From Lepidostoma basale (Eukaryota > Arthropoda > Insecta > Trichoptera > Lepidostomatidae), in the NCBI GenBank assembly GCA_022606425.2, contig JAHDVF020001045.1, positions 744,001-808,000 on the forward strand: DNA of 64,000 nt, in the 5' to 3' direction. The position numbers were made by a program, and so were the translations under genes. Below are positions 31,881 to 41,870 of this stretch, piece by piece. The notes beneath the pieces were generated by a model, which saw only the letters and a list, made by a program, of their open reading frames with translations, was not told the DNA's origin and did no database searches. How positions within the stretch are numbered: position 1 is the first letter of the stretch; every line of letters begins with the position of its first letter.

Positions 31881-32057
31881 TTTTTATTTATTAATTTGTT
31901 TTAAATAATAAAAATAAATATATATCTTTAATATTCGCTCACTTTATGTAGTGGATTCACATTTTCATTAAAACATTGTATTTTTACTACAATTTTTAGC
32001 CCTTCCACAAACATGAAAAGTGTAAAATTGTTGGGAAAACATATTTTTTTTAAAACC

Positions 32058-32180
32058 AAACCATCTTAGTGACACTTTCTTAATTTTATTTAGGACGCGT
32101 TCATCCGCCTTATATTCCTTCTTACTTCATCATATTTATATCATACCATGTTTTTTCACGCATTCTCCTCAGTTTCTAAA
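32058..32180 (-). mobile_element. LINE-A internal fragment
   Basis: Antisense accaaaccatcttagtgac, ttaattttatttaggac, cattctcctcag. No tail. Confidence 0.65.
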
Positions 32181-32296
32181 AAAAAAAAAATCATAAAATA
32201 AAGATAAAATAAAGATAAAATGAAAAGTACAGATATAATAACTATTGCGATGCATAAAAAAAAATGCTTACAGTTTAGAATTTATTATAAATTTAG

Positions 32297-32830
32297 TAAC
32301 TAACTAACTAACAAACCATCACGCCGTCTCCCCGAAGGGGTAAGCAGAAAGAATGGGCTGCCACACTTTTCTTTCCTGATATACTTCTCTCGCTTTCTCA
32401 ACATTCATATATCGTGTCATGCACGCGCGTCAATTCCTCTGACTCCTCACATGGCTGACATTTAATATTTGATTTATTTGATAGTGCCACGTTTTCCTCG
32501 GTTTTCCTCTTTTTCTGATTCCATTTACATCGTAAACATATATATTTTTTTTACCATTCTTTCTTCATTCATTCTTTCCATGTGACCAAACCATCTTAAT
32601 GATAATTTACTTCTGATATTCATTCGATACTCTATCATACACAGAGTATCCATACATTCGTCTAAGAGATCTCATTTCTACTGCATTTATTCTACTTTTA
32701 TCCTTCTTTTTCCAGTTCCATGGTTTGCTTCCATACATAAGGGTCGTTACAAGAACACGTCCAAACCATCTAAATGATCCTTTCATTATTTAATTCATTA
32801 CACCATCATTCGCATACATGCATGATTCCA
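32297..32830 (-). mobile_element. LINE-A minus-strand copy
   Basis: Clean tail complement (gtaactaactaactaac) and terminal block, then complement of AREVYQERKVW, NRRACMTRYMNVE, RGRPRKTW and upstream to MPTLMYGSKPW (ccatacataagggtcg). A short repeat of the ccaaaccatctaaatgatcc block follows. Confidence 0.8.
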
Positions 32831-33476
32831 GTAACAACCAGTAATGTATAATACATATGAGGATTACCTGTGTTTACCATTAAGAGTAGACGAAAGTAAT
32901 GAGATATTATTAAAAACACTAGTTTGTTAGTTTAATTAGTTTCATGAAGTCATAAACAATTACTTTATACGAGAAAGAAGCGATACAAAGTAGGAACATA
33001 ATCTATGAAACTTTACCGACTTTCATCGCGGTGCTCTGAACTGCGGGTTTTTAATTATTCTAGGAATTAAATTGCGGGAGCACGTATTTCAATCGTTTTT
33101 TGTTCAAACTTAATTCTGTCATGAGCAGCCTCCCCGTACAAAGGAATGTTTTTTAATAAATCTATTTATTTTGCCTCCGACAACCATACTTTAATATCCC
33201 CCCCAGCGTACATTCAAAGTGCTTCGGATACTTCTTGTCTTCTACATTAACGATATACGTTACCCACTGCCGCTACTAAAGCTAGCGTGATTAAAATTAC
33301 TATTCACGACAGAAGCCAAAGCAACCTTTGCGTAATTCGCCATTCGTTTTTTTTTAAGCACGATTTTAATAAAATCACTTCCCCATAGTGTCATCTATAC
33401 GAGACTCGAATGTAAATTAATAAACAAATTTTAAAATCAGGTCAGTAAGGTTAAAATTGTCATAACTTATATATTA
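32831..33476. other. Unassigned
   Basis: Mixed composition, less AT-rich than neighbours around 33.15-33.35 kb. No identifiable gene or repeat. Confidence 0.35.
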
Positions 33477-33675
33477 TGACGTTTTTCATATTAGTGAAGG
33501 TACGTTCAGGAGACGAATACTCTTGACTTTAGAAAGTATCTCGTCTTCCTAATGTCAAACCATCTCTAATGCGTTCCTGGTACTATGTTGTATTTTTATA
33601 ATATTTTATCTGTACTCATTAGATGCCTTAAACATTTTCCTGTTTGTAATGTCTTGAGTTAATAAACTGCTTTTT
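33477..33675 (+). mobile_element. LINE-D 3' tip
   Basis: Starts in VFHISEGTFRRRILLTLES and continues through the UTR (aatgtcaaaccatctc, tgcgttcctgg) to ttaataaactgc. The pentanucleotide tail is lost. Confidence 0.8.
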
Positions 33676-33737
33676 TTTAAAGACTTAAATTAAAAGACCA
33701 AAGATTTAAATTAATGATATTAGAATTTATTTTACAA

Positions 33738-33853
33738 TCTTCAATGTGAGCAGAAAATAGCTTATTATTATGAAGAAGGAATCTGGTCGTGTCTAGGTTC
33801 GAACCCAAGTCCCCTTGATCAGAAGCCAAGCGTTCTAACCCCTAGACCACCAC
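33738..33853 (-). mobile_element. SINE-2 copy
   Basis: Minus-strand tRNA-derived head: GTGGTCTAGGGGTTAGAAC (A-box region), a CTTGG / TCAAG stem-like anticodon arm, then GGGTTCGAACC (B box). The shared body is cacgaccagattccttcttc. Distinct from SINE-1; a second copy lies at 59.2 kb. Confidence 0.75.
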
Positions 33854-33894
33854 CCGATTTGATTTGATTATATGTGTGTGAATTAATCAAACAA

Positions 33895-34000
33895 ATTTAT
33901 ACGTTAATCAAATTATTCTACTGAAATCTTTCAATGGAAGTTCATTAAAAATGTTTATTAAATAAAATGTTTTTTTTTATTATCATTTAAAACGAACTGA
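33895..34000 (-). repeat. HHR-P flank fragment
   Basis: Carries ctactgaaatctttcaatgg and gaagttcatt, the block that flanks the HHR-P cores at 2.3 and 22.15 kb, but no ribozyme core. Confidence 0.5.
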
Positions 34001-34013
34001 AACTTTAGACCAT

Positions 34014-34085
34014 GGGTCGGCAACCTTTTGTTGTGAAAAGGCCAAATATTTGACGCGGGGATTAGTGTGGGCCGGACTCAGGTCA
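34014..34085 (+). mobile_element. hAT-like terminal fragment
   Basis: Begins CATGGGTCGGCAACCTTTTG, close to the CAGGGGTCGGCAACC-type termini of many hAT elements, then aaaggccaaatat and gtgggccgga. The other end and any transposase are missing. Confidence 0.45.
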
Positions 34086-34117
34086 CATGTCATTACACAT
34101 AATACCTACAATAGTTA

Positions 34118-34282
34118 ACCTAACTAGCCAACCACCACGCCGTCTCTCCGAAGGGGTAGGCAGAAATAATGGACTGACACACGTTATCCGATGTGGCAGT
34201 CCATCCTTCTATTTTCGCCCCCGCGGGGGACGCGGTGTGATGGGTTGCGAACCTCATCGCCACCAATATGCATCTTCCACTC
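34118..34282 (-). mobile_element. NA-A, 5'-truncated
   Basis: Complement of the LINE-A-type terminal block (ccaccacgccgtctctccg, gtaggcagaaataatgg), then the NA-A specific part acgcggtgtgatgggttgcg and acctcatcgccaccaa. The AT-rich 5' third is missing. Confidence 0.8.
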
Positions 34283-34334
34283 CTACAATAGTTGTGTACA
34301 AATATTTTTTTTCAAAAATAAAATGTTTTTTTTA

Positions 34335-34662
34335 AACTGTTAAATTAAATAACTTTGTTTTTGTATCACAATTGTATTTTATTTTACGAGACAGCTATTT
34401 CAGCAACCTATGTTGACATCATCAGGTGTTACAATAATATATTAAATGTCAAATTTTCGTGATTTTTCGAATCTTTTTGTGTTCGTATGTCAATGCGAAT
34501 AATTTCTTTGATATAATTTTGAAGTTCTTGCTGAAATTGGGTTAGGTACCTAAATATTTTAATTAAAAGAACGGTTAGTTACTATTTATAACTAGCGTGA
34601 ATCGCTATCTTAGTAATACAATTGTGATACAAAAACAAAGTAATTTAATTTAACAGTTTAAA
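34335..34662. repeat. HHR-P-like foldback
   Basis: Outer arms 34335-34380 and 34615-34662 are inverse copies (aactttgtttttgtatcaca and complement). The left arm leads into a ribozyme-like core; the right arm has lost it and retains only agcgtgaatcgctat. Confidence 0.7.
34388..34430 (-). ncRNA. Hammerhead ribozyme-like motif
   Basis: Minus strand: ACAC, CTGATGA (exact), imperfect helix II GTCAAC / GTTGCT with loop ATAG, GAAA, then TAGCTGTC. One mismatch in helix II and one in the helix III palindrome. Confidence 0.6.
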
Positions 34663-34904
34663 ATGTTAAGGTATCATAGTGTTTCGGCCAAAACAATGAT
34701 TATTGTATATTTTTTCGACATTTATTATAGTTAATAAAATTAATGAGATTTTTGTGGCTGCATTTGACTTGCAAGTTTTTTATGTTACCTTGCTTTTTTG
34801 AGACTAGACGCGTAGAATTGCGTCCAAATTTGAATCTGATAAACGAGAACAGTGTTTGTTTTTTCGATAATTCAGAGTTGACAAAGTTATCGTATGATAT
34901 CGTC

Positions 34905-35335
34905 CGTCACGTGGAGCAAGAATGGGCAAGCATCCATAGCACCCCAGCGTATCGTTCCAGGTCATCTCTCCACCTCATTTGTGGTCTTCCTACCCTTCTT
35001 TTCGTGCCTCTCGGCCTCCAATTCAGCAGTATTTTGGACCATCTTTCGTCTGCAGCTCTAGCGACATGCCTTGCCCATTTTCATTTTTAAGTCGTCATCT
35101 GGTGGATCACGTCTGTGACTCTTGTTTCATCCCTCGCCATTTCGTTCCTGACTCTATCTCTAAGAGACAGGCCTAGCATGGCTCGCTCCATCGCTCGCTG
35201 CATGACTCTTAGTCTCTCTGCACTGTGCTTTGTCAGAGGGCAGTTTCAAGACCATATGTACTTACTGGCAGAACACAAGCTTCATATACTTTCTATAGTA
35301 TCTATTTATATACTTTCGATAATGTTCTAGCAATG
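34905..35335 (-). mobile_element. LINE-C (RTE-like) C-terminal fragment
   Basis: Minus-strand scraps in several frames: region equivalent to ERLRVMQRAMERAMLGLSLR and RVRNEMARDE, then KMKMGKACR, RPPMRWRDDLERYAG and LWMLAHSC. The order matches RTE-like elements; frameshifts abound. Confidence 0.7.
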
Positions 35336-35425
35336 TAAAATATGTCTTACCCTTATAATAAAATAAAACGACTAGAAAACGGACGTATTCGTCAATATTT
35401 TATATTCAATGTGGAATTTTACATC
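35336..35425 (+). repeat. HHR-T right-arm fragment
   Basis: tgtcttacccttataataaa, gactagaaaacggacg, then atgtggaattttacatca. No GAAAC box. Confidence 0.5.
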
Positions 35426-35950
35426 ATTAAAATACAATCATGGTAGGTTTTAATCCTGTTTATTATTCTACAAACAAATTTTGTAACATTGTGAACTACT
35501 GTGGTAAAACAAATTGGCCTCCGTTTATCGTAGAATTAAAATCGTATATTTTATTCTCTAGTCCTATTATGCATTGTTTAATAGCAGTACACTGTTTTAT
35601 TATGTAAATAAGTCGATTTGGTAATGTGCCGTCTACTTCTTTTAGCTTGGCAAGTCACCAACAGTTTAAATTAATTTACCCGATTCCAAATATATTATTT
35701 GGCGTCGTTTTGGTTTGCTTTCACAACCATTTCAATATTCTACAATGTATGAATACTCGAATATGGCACGACATAACCAAAATAACAATTCGTAAAAATT
35801 CTAACTATTTGACCTCTTACTTAATAAAAGGAGGTCTAAACATTCATATAATACTATGTTAGTTGCAACTGGTGAAATATTCACGAAAATAAAAATTTCT
35901 TACCATTTAAAAACTTGGCCGAAACACAATGATACTTCAACTTTATTGCT
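35426..35950. other. Unassigned
   Basis: AT-rich; 67-78 codon open frames without motifs. Confidence 0.3.
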
Positions 35951-36003
35951 GCTAAAATTTAAAACACTGTTATATTATCACAATTTCTTTTTATTCACTG
36001 AGA

Positions 36004-36052
36004 GTGTTGCGACAGCTATTTCGCCAACCGAAGTTGGCATCATCAGGTGTCA
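36004..36052 (-). ncRNA. Hammerhead ribozyme-like motif
   Basis: Minus strand: GTGACAC, CTGATGA (exact), six-base-pair helix II GCCAAC / GTTGGC capped by a TTCG tetraloop, GAAA, TAGCTGTC, then GCAACAC. Helix I could form one closing pair, a 3x3 internal loop, then GUG/CAC, like natural hammerheads with loop contacts. The core is complete. Confidence 0.75.
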
Positions 36053-36082
36053 CAATTAACTCTTTCAAGTTTATTGTAAAAC

Positions 36083-36128
36083 GTGATGATGCCAACATCG
36101 GTTGGCGAAACAGCTGTCGCGACACTCT
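36083..36128 (+). ncRNA. Hammerhead ribozyme-like motif (ACAGCUGU)
   Basis: Plus strand: GTGATGA (first core C replaced by G), helix II GCCAAC / GTTGGC with ATCG loop, GAAAC, then AGCTGTC, so that ACAGCTGT is fully self-complementary and GTC is the predicted cleavage site. Best preserved helix III palindrome; the C3 change would weaken activity. Confidence 0.65.
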
Positions 36129-36233
36129 CAGTGAATAAAAAGAAATTGTGATATTATAACAGTGTTTTAAATTTTAACAGTAATAATTTAAAAACTTGGT
36201 TTACTGTATGATAGTAATCATGTAAATCAAAGT

Positions 36234-36424
36234 GCATTAACTGTCACCCCGAAGGTTCCGGGTTCGATTCCTGGCGAGGGCAGTGTGATTGTCACACTGT
36301 CTTTGGTCTGGTGTAGAATTCACGTGACAATAAAATGGCGATAGACTAGCTACCTATCACATGTCATGAGAATCACTTTGATAGCTTTAATACCCTTTAC
36401 ATCGATTTGGCTCATACTGCCATG
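36234..36424 (+). mobile_element. SINE-1, left part
   Basis: Starts in the B box (GGGTTCGATTCC), then gtgattgtcacactgtcttt, gaattcacgtgacaataaaa, and up to ctcatactgccatgat. The rest of the SINE resumes at 37031, beyond a LINE-D insertion. The A-box half is truncated. Confidence 0.85.
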
Positions 36425-37030
36425 ATCAAATCAAATCAAATCAAATCAAATCAGTTTATTAACTCAAAATACATCACAAACATGAAAATGTTTAAGGCAT
36501 CTATTAAGTACAGGTAAAATATTATAAAAATACAACAAAGTACCAGGAACGCATTAGAGATGGTTCGACATTAGGAAGACAAGATAATTTCTAAAGTCCC
36601 CTGAACGTATCTTCACTAATATAAAAGACGTCGATCTCCGAGGAAACCGTGTTCAGCAGACTAATTGCTCTTCCCACTGGTGTCACCAGAGGCAGATTGG
36701 GTCTGGTGGCCGGTTGGTAAAACAATCTGTGATGTCGCTGTCGGAGAAATCTATCAGGGACAAAAAAAAACAACACCCTCTAGGACGGCTGAGTTCTCGA
36801 AATATCCCCTGATTAATTTAAAGAAATGGGTTATGAGATGCCCATCTCTTCGAAGCTGTAAAGAATTGGTTCCGAGCATTCCTAAAAGAAATGCCGTGGA
36901 ATAGAGCCTTGGATAACTACCATACTCCCTCATATAGAGATACCTCAGAAATTTTTTCTGAACTCTCTCCAGCATAACGGAATATCTCGCCTCGTGAGGA
37001 CTCCATATCACAGAACCACTTTCAAACTTG
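36425..37030 (-). mobile_element. LINE-D inserted in SINE-1
   Basis: Starts with the complement of a (TTGAT)n tail (five CAAAT units), then the UTR and coding remnants. Minus-strand frames give MIWSPHEARYSVMLERVQKK, FLRYLYMREYGSYP, AFLLGMLGTNSL, then PDRFLRQRHHRLFYQP and PVGRAISLLNTVSSEIDVFY. A frameshift lies near FFCP. It truncates at ctttcaaacttgt, directly before SINE-1 sequence. Confidence 0.85.
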
Positions 37031-37060
37031 TTGTAAAGAGCGATTCAACAATTTCAATAA
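37031..37060 (+). mobile_element. SINE-1, right part
   Basis: ttgtaaagagcgattcaaca is the 3' block that normally follows ctcatgctgtcatga. It shows the LINE-D landed in this SINE. Confidence 0.75.
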
Positions 37061-38277
37061 AAAATGTTGAGGAAGCGAAAGAAGTAAACGTAAAGTACAA
37101 AATTGAACAGTGTGGCGGTCACTATAGTGTGGTAATGTTATTTAACAATTTACCCTTGATCTTTTCATAATAATGTGATTGTTTTGTAAAATAAACTTCA
37201 TTTAATGTGGCAGTCTTAATGCAGACCCCATTGGTAGGAAAAAGTATCAAATATGAAATCATTAATACCTATCATCTCCAAAGAACCGGTCATCAGTTCT
37301 GTCGCGATCTGTGTGCGCTGAGGGCAGCTCGAGGCGACATAATGATTCCGCAGATGAAAGCGCGGGATCAGCAAAGAAAGAAATAAGATGAAAAATCGCT
37401 TCCAAATGGATACAACTTGTCATTTTATAACGCTTAAGAAAAATCTTGTTACTACGAAAATTCGCTGTCTTAGTGGTTTTATGAGAAATGTTAAATACAA
37501 AGTTCTGCACTACCACTTACTCTACTTTTATTGTATGTTACTCTACTGGTTAACTAATTGGCGGGAAAAGGAGTGTCGGGAGAAGAAGAAAATCCTGGCT
37601 AGAAAACCTTCGAGAATATTTCAGTTGTAGCCGATCACCCCTGTTGAGAGCTGCAGTATACTTGTATAATAATTAGTAATAGTCGCCATATTGTCTAATC
37701 TCAAACAGGAGAGTAAAAGAAGATAAATAAAAAGTGATTTTATGGAAAACGCCAATTTCATATGTAAGGACCTAATATATTTCCTGTCACTCTGACAAAT
37801 GCGTGTGTAGAGCGAGTAATCACGCGTAAATGCGTGATTGGCACTCCAAGCACCTTCTTCATCCATTACGCACAAAGGCGTAATCCGCCGTCAAGCAGTT
37901 AACAATAGGGAAAAGTTTTCATTTTTATGCATCTAAGAGCCAGCAAACACAATGCGCCCGCTTTGTATGGTTTATTTACAAGAAAAACATCTCAAAGGAA
38001 CTTTCTGTTTGCTGTAAACAGTTAGTAGCAACAAACTAAAAGAAAATGGTTCTGAACAAGTCCAAAGAAATTTGTGAAGACAAAAATGGATTATTCCGTT
38101 AAAATTAAGAACAACTAATTTAAAAAAGCTCATGGTGACTTGAAGCCTATATTTATCTTACAAATTGTAGAATTACGTAGGTTTGTTCCCAATACATAAT
38201 ACGAACCGTTTTTTTATTTTTATATATCCTTTATCTTTATCAGGACGGGCAATCTGTTTTCCTTTGAGATGTGTAAT
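37061..38277. other. Unassigned, possible small TTAA element
   Basis: Includes a GC-richer patch at 37.27-37.37 kb without a readable domain. Between TTAA at 37550 and TTAA at 37900 the ends are loosely inverted (CTAATTGGCGGG against CTGCTTGACGGCGG), with a perfect hairpin aatcacgc / gcgtgatt at 37819-37840. A ~350 bp piggyBac-like MITE is possible but weak. Confidence 0.3.
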
Positions 38278-38370
38278 ATTTGAGTATTGGTATATTGAAG
38301 TATTGGTATATTGGAGTATTGATATATTGGAGTATTGATATATATGAATATTGGCAGATAGGAGTATCGG
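38278..38370. repeat. 16-bp tandem repeat
   Basis: Five to six imperfect copies of gagtattg(g/a)tatattg. Confidence 0.8.
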
Positions 38371-38404
38371 ATATAAGGTAGGAATGTGAAATGAGAATTG
38401 TTAA

Positions 38405-38722
38405 ATAAAAATAATATGAAAGAAACGCTGCGTTGGTTAAAAACACATGGAACGCATGGATGACGAAAGAATAACTAAGAAAGTATACGTTATCGATGTA
38501 AATGGATTTCGGAGTCGAGAAAGACCAAGGAAAATATGGCATTACCAAATTCATCAAATATTAAATGTCGGCCATTCTAGAATTCGGAAGAATCGACGTA
38601 CTTGTATGACTTGCTATATAAATGTAGAGGAAGCTAGAGAGGTGTGTCAGGGTAGAGTAGTGTAGCGGTCTATTCTCTTTGGTTTACCCTTACGAGGATA
38701 CGGAGTGGTGGTTTATTTTGTG
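38405..38722 (+). mobile_element. LINE-A 3' fragment
   Basis: The ORF at 38447-38665 reads MERMDDERITKKVYVIDVNG, RERPRKIWHYQIHQ, then NRRTCMTCYINVEEAREVCQ. Terminal block acgaggatacggagtggtgg. The tail has drifted. Confidence 0.8.
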
Positions 38723-38812
38723 ATGTTCGTATTTTTGTTGTATACAACAAAAAATACAAACGGGTAGTTTGAACCCAATTACTCTATACAATTTGTTTTT
38801 AGCAATTATTCT

Positions 38813-38950
38813 GATTCTTATGACATGTGATAGGTAGTTAATCTATCGCCATTTTATTATCACGTAAATTCTGTACCAGACCAAAGACAGCGTGAGCCCG
38901 AGACCTTTGGTATAATCAGGGTTCTTACCACTCTACCACGAAGGTCATCT
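38813..38950 (-). mobile_element. SINE-1 fragment
   Basis: The minus-strand head ACCTTCGTGGTAGAGTGG is kept. A deletion removes part of the B-box region (gtctcgggctcacgctgtct). The body extends to catgtcataagaatca. Confidence 0.75.
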
Positions 38951-39082
38951 ATTCTGGGTATATTGAGTTATCATTGATCAGATTTACCATTTCAGACTGT
39001 TTGTGAGATTTTATATGATACTATTCACAGTAAGATTTAAATACGGATCTTAATCCATAATTTTCAGTTTAAATTAAAATAA

Positions 39083-39500
39083 TTCACTAGCTAACCATCA
39101 CGTCGTCTGCCCAAAGAGGTAGGTAGAAATAATGGCCGGCCACAATTTTCTTTCCTGACATATTTATCTCGATTCCTCAACATTCATACATCGTGTCAGG
39201 CATGCGCGTCGATTTCTCTGCCTCCTCAAGTGGCCGACATTCAATATTTGATTAATTCGTGCGTCATGCGCGCACGTCGATTTTTCCGACTCCTCGCGTG
39301 GCCGACATTTAATATTTGATTGATTTAATCTACCACTTATTCCTCGGTCTTCTCCTATTTCTAGTTCCTTTTACGTGATTTTTTTAAACTTTCTCCTTCA
39401 TTCATTTTGTCCATGTGTCTAAACCATATATACGATCTTTTCATTATTTTGTTCGTAACATTTTCATTCGCACTCCATACACTTCTTGATAATCTATCAT
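39083..39500 (-). mobile_element. LINE-A minus-strand copy with internal duplication
   Basis: Terminal block complement ctaaccatcacgtcgtctgc and onward. A ~65-bp block (NRRACM to INQILNVG region, cgtcgatttctctgcc and tggccgacattcaatattt) is present twice in tandem. Confidence 0.75.
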
Positions 39501-40296
39501 TTTTTAAATATGTTTTTATTATACATAATATGTACATTTATAAGTTAAATTTAAAAAAATAACAACATTTATAAGTTACATAATATGTACATTCATAAGT
39601 TAAATTTCAAAAAATACATATTTAAACATTTATTTATTTATTTGCGTTTCTCTTACTCTTCTTATAAATAAAACATCTTGTGTTTAGGAGAGGAGATATT
39701 ATATACAGATTAACTACATATTAGTTTAAGGGATCTTAATAATTTACTGTATTTATTCTACTTTCATTTCCCTTTGCCAGTTCCATGCTAAAACATGCAA
39801 TTTATTCCTTAATAAAATTACTGTGAAATGGGAAATCCTTGTAAATACACCGCACTCAATACTAATTAGTCTAACCGCACCAAAAAATTAACACAACAAA
39901 AAATAAAAAGTGGGTCAAAACAATTAAAAGTATCACAAAATCCTGTCCCAGCCGACAGTACAAATATGCCCCAATTGAAAAGGGTTAATACAGCGGTGCG
40001 AATTTTTGGATTTGTTTTAATTACTTCTAGATTTGCACCGGATCTTGTGCCCTTTGAAGTCAGGGCTCAAATTTCATCTGAATAAGCTACTTAAGATTAA
40101 AATGGCTTATTTTAAGACAACTTTGATTACTTTCTGTTTGACTTGAGTGTCGGCCCAATAGACCATTCCCAAGGTCCTTAACTCAGTGGTGGAATACAGA
40201 ACAAATGTTTTCGTTCTTGAATTTCAAAGAAATATTTAAATATACGTGAAATGTTTAACTCTTACGTACGTTTGCTTGTAATTTGAATCATTATAA
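39501..40296. other. Mostly unassigned
   Basis: Short direct repeat of catttataagttacataatat / gtacattcataagttaaatt at 39.53-39.62 kb. A LINE-A scrap (ttattctactttcatttccc) near 39.75 kb. The remainder is unrecognised. Confidence 0.35.
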
Positions 40297-40422
40297 TCTA
40301 CTTTAGTGAAGACCACTCCTGGACAAAGGCCTCCTCCATTCGCTTTCATGTCATTCTGTCCTGTGCAGACTGCATCCAGGTTATTCCGACGTGTCTGTTC
40401 AGATCATCCTCATATCAAAATA
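40297..40422 (-). mobile_element. LINE-C 3' end
   Basis: Complement of DLNRHVGITWMQSAQDRMT and WKRMEEAFVQEW (plus-strand cactcctggacaaaggcc, catccaggttattccgac). Same subfamily as 46.6 kb. Confidence 0.75.
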
Positions 40423-40424
40423 TT

Positions 40425-40517
40425 ATGATAAAATCACAGCAAGACGAAACATATCATTTTCATAACCTATCTTTAAACTTCTAGAATACCCACGTTTTCA
40501 TTAGTGTTTTTTATTAA
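40425..40517 (+). repeat. HHR-T copy, left of mariner
   Basis: Contains caagacgaaacatatcatttt, cttctagaatacccacg and tttcattagtg. It continues on the far side of the mariner at 41831 (agtatggagttt, aaacaataaatat), so the mariner split it. Confidence 0.75.
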
Positions 40518-40519
40518 TA

Positions 40520-41828
40520 CGAGGTCTGTTCAAAAAGTATCGCGAATTTTGAATTTCCGCTGGCTACGTATATTTGATTTTTGATTTTTTTGTAGCGTTA
40601 TGTTGGTACTCATGTCCCTTACTTATGCTGACAAGGTCGGCCATTTTGAATGTTTAGTTAATTTTTGACAGCTGTTTTGCTTGGATGTGTTTTGGCTCGT
40701 CTTCGATTTTTGCCTATTCCAAAAAATGGATCAAAGAATCTGTATCAAATTTTGTGTGAAAAACAAAATAAAGTGCGCGGACGCATTTCGAATGTTGACT
40801 GTGGCATATGGTGAAGCTACCTTGGACCAAAGCAACGTTTATCGGTGGTACAAAATGTTCTCAGAGGGCCGAGAAGATATGAACGACGAAGAGCGTGCCG
40901 GACGCCCGAGCACGTCAACAACAGACGAAAACATTGATAAAGTGAAGAAAATGGTATTAGCCAATCGTCGAATCACCGTTAAAGAAGTTGCTGAGGACCT
41001 AAACATATCGATTGGCTCGTGCCATTCGATTTTAACCAATGATTTGGGCATGAGTCGGGTCGCCGCGAAATTCGTGCCAAAATTGCTCAATTTCGACCAA
41101 AACAGCATCGCGTTAACATTGCTCAGGAGATGTTGGACTCGGTCCGTGACGACCCAAATGTGCTCCAGAGGGTCATAACTGGTGACGAATCATGGGTTTA
41201 TGGTTATGACGTGGAAACCAAAGCTCAATCATCCCAATGGAAGCTGCCGCATGAGCCAAGACCAAAAAAAGCGCGCCAAGTTCGGTCGAACGTGAAGGTT
41301 TTGCTCACAGTTTTCTTCGATTGCAGGGGCGTGGTGCATCATGAGTTCTTGCCACAGGGTAGTACGGGTCAATAAGGAATATTACCTGCAAGTTATGCGC
41401 AATTTGCGCGAAGCAATCCGCCAGAAACGCCCGGATTTGTGGAAGAACAAAAACTGACTTTTGCACCATGATAACGCCCCTGCTCACACATCGTTGCTTG
41501 TGCGCGAATATTTGGCCAAAAACAACACAGTAGCCACCGTATTCCCAGACCTGGCCCCCTGTGACTTTTTCCTGTTTCCAAAACTGAAGAGGCCCATGAA
41601 AGGACGACGCTACGCCACGATTGAGGAGATAAAGACGGCATCGAAGGAGGAGCTGAACAAGATCACAAAAATGATTTTTTTAAGTGCTTCGAGGATTGGA
41701 AAAAACGTTGGCATAAATGTATTATATCCGAGGGGAATTACTTTGAAGGGGACAAAATAGATATTCATGAATAAATAAATACTTTTTGAAAAAATATAAA
41801 ATTCGCGATACTTTTTGAACAGACCTCG
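40520..41828 (+). mobile_element. mariner element, full length, inactive
   Basis: 1309 bp between TA dinucleotides (40518-40519 and 41829-41830). Terminal inverted repeats begin CGAGGTCTGTTCAAAAAGTA, continue cgcgaattt, and match at both ends. Length, TA target and transposase all fit mariner. It is inserted in an HHR-T repeat whose halves can be read on either side. Confidence 0.95.
40726..41772 (+). pseudogene. mariner transposase pseudogene
   Basis: Starts MDQRICIKFCVKNKIKCADA (first helix-turn-helix), then EDMNDEERAGRPSTST linker and VKEVAEDLNISIGSCHSILT (second HTH). Frame 1 fails near 41095. Frame 3 carries VITGDESWVYGYD (first Asp at 41184) and VKVLLTVFFDCRGVVHHEFL. After another slip near 41367 come VNKEYYLQVM, an in-frame TGA at 41455 where Trp is expected, HHDNAPAHTSLL (second Asp at 41470) and PDLAPCDFFLFPKL (third Asp at 41563). 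Spacing between the last two is 30 residues rather than the mariner-typical 34, a 12-bp deletion. A last frameshift near 41668 precedes SEGNYFEGDKI. Not functional. Confidence 0.95.
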
Positions 41829-41830
41829 TA

Positions 41831-41870
41831 TAAGTATGGAGTTTATGCTAAATAAACAATAAATATCTTC
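41831..41870 (+). repeat. HHR-T copy, right of mariner
   Basis: Second half of the split HHR-T (agtatggagttt, aaacaataaatat). Confidence 0.65.

Larger units (their letters stand above)
35955..36180. repeat. HHR-P foldback with two intact ribozyme-like cores
   Basis: Inverted repeat with arms of ~95 bp: acactgttatattatcacaa, ttctttttattcactgagag, gtgttgcgacagct and the complement. The arms differ at a handful of positions. Between the cores is a short spacer (taactctttcaagtttattg). Each arm carries one core pointing outward. Confidence 0.9.

Noticed and set aside
34743..35090. 115-codon ORF as a host exon
   Set aside because: The right half is antisense to an RTE-like LINE and the left half has no recognisable motif.
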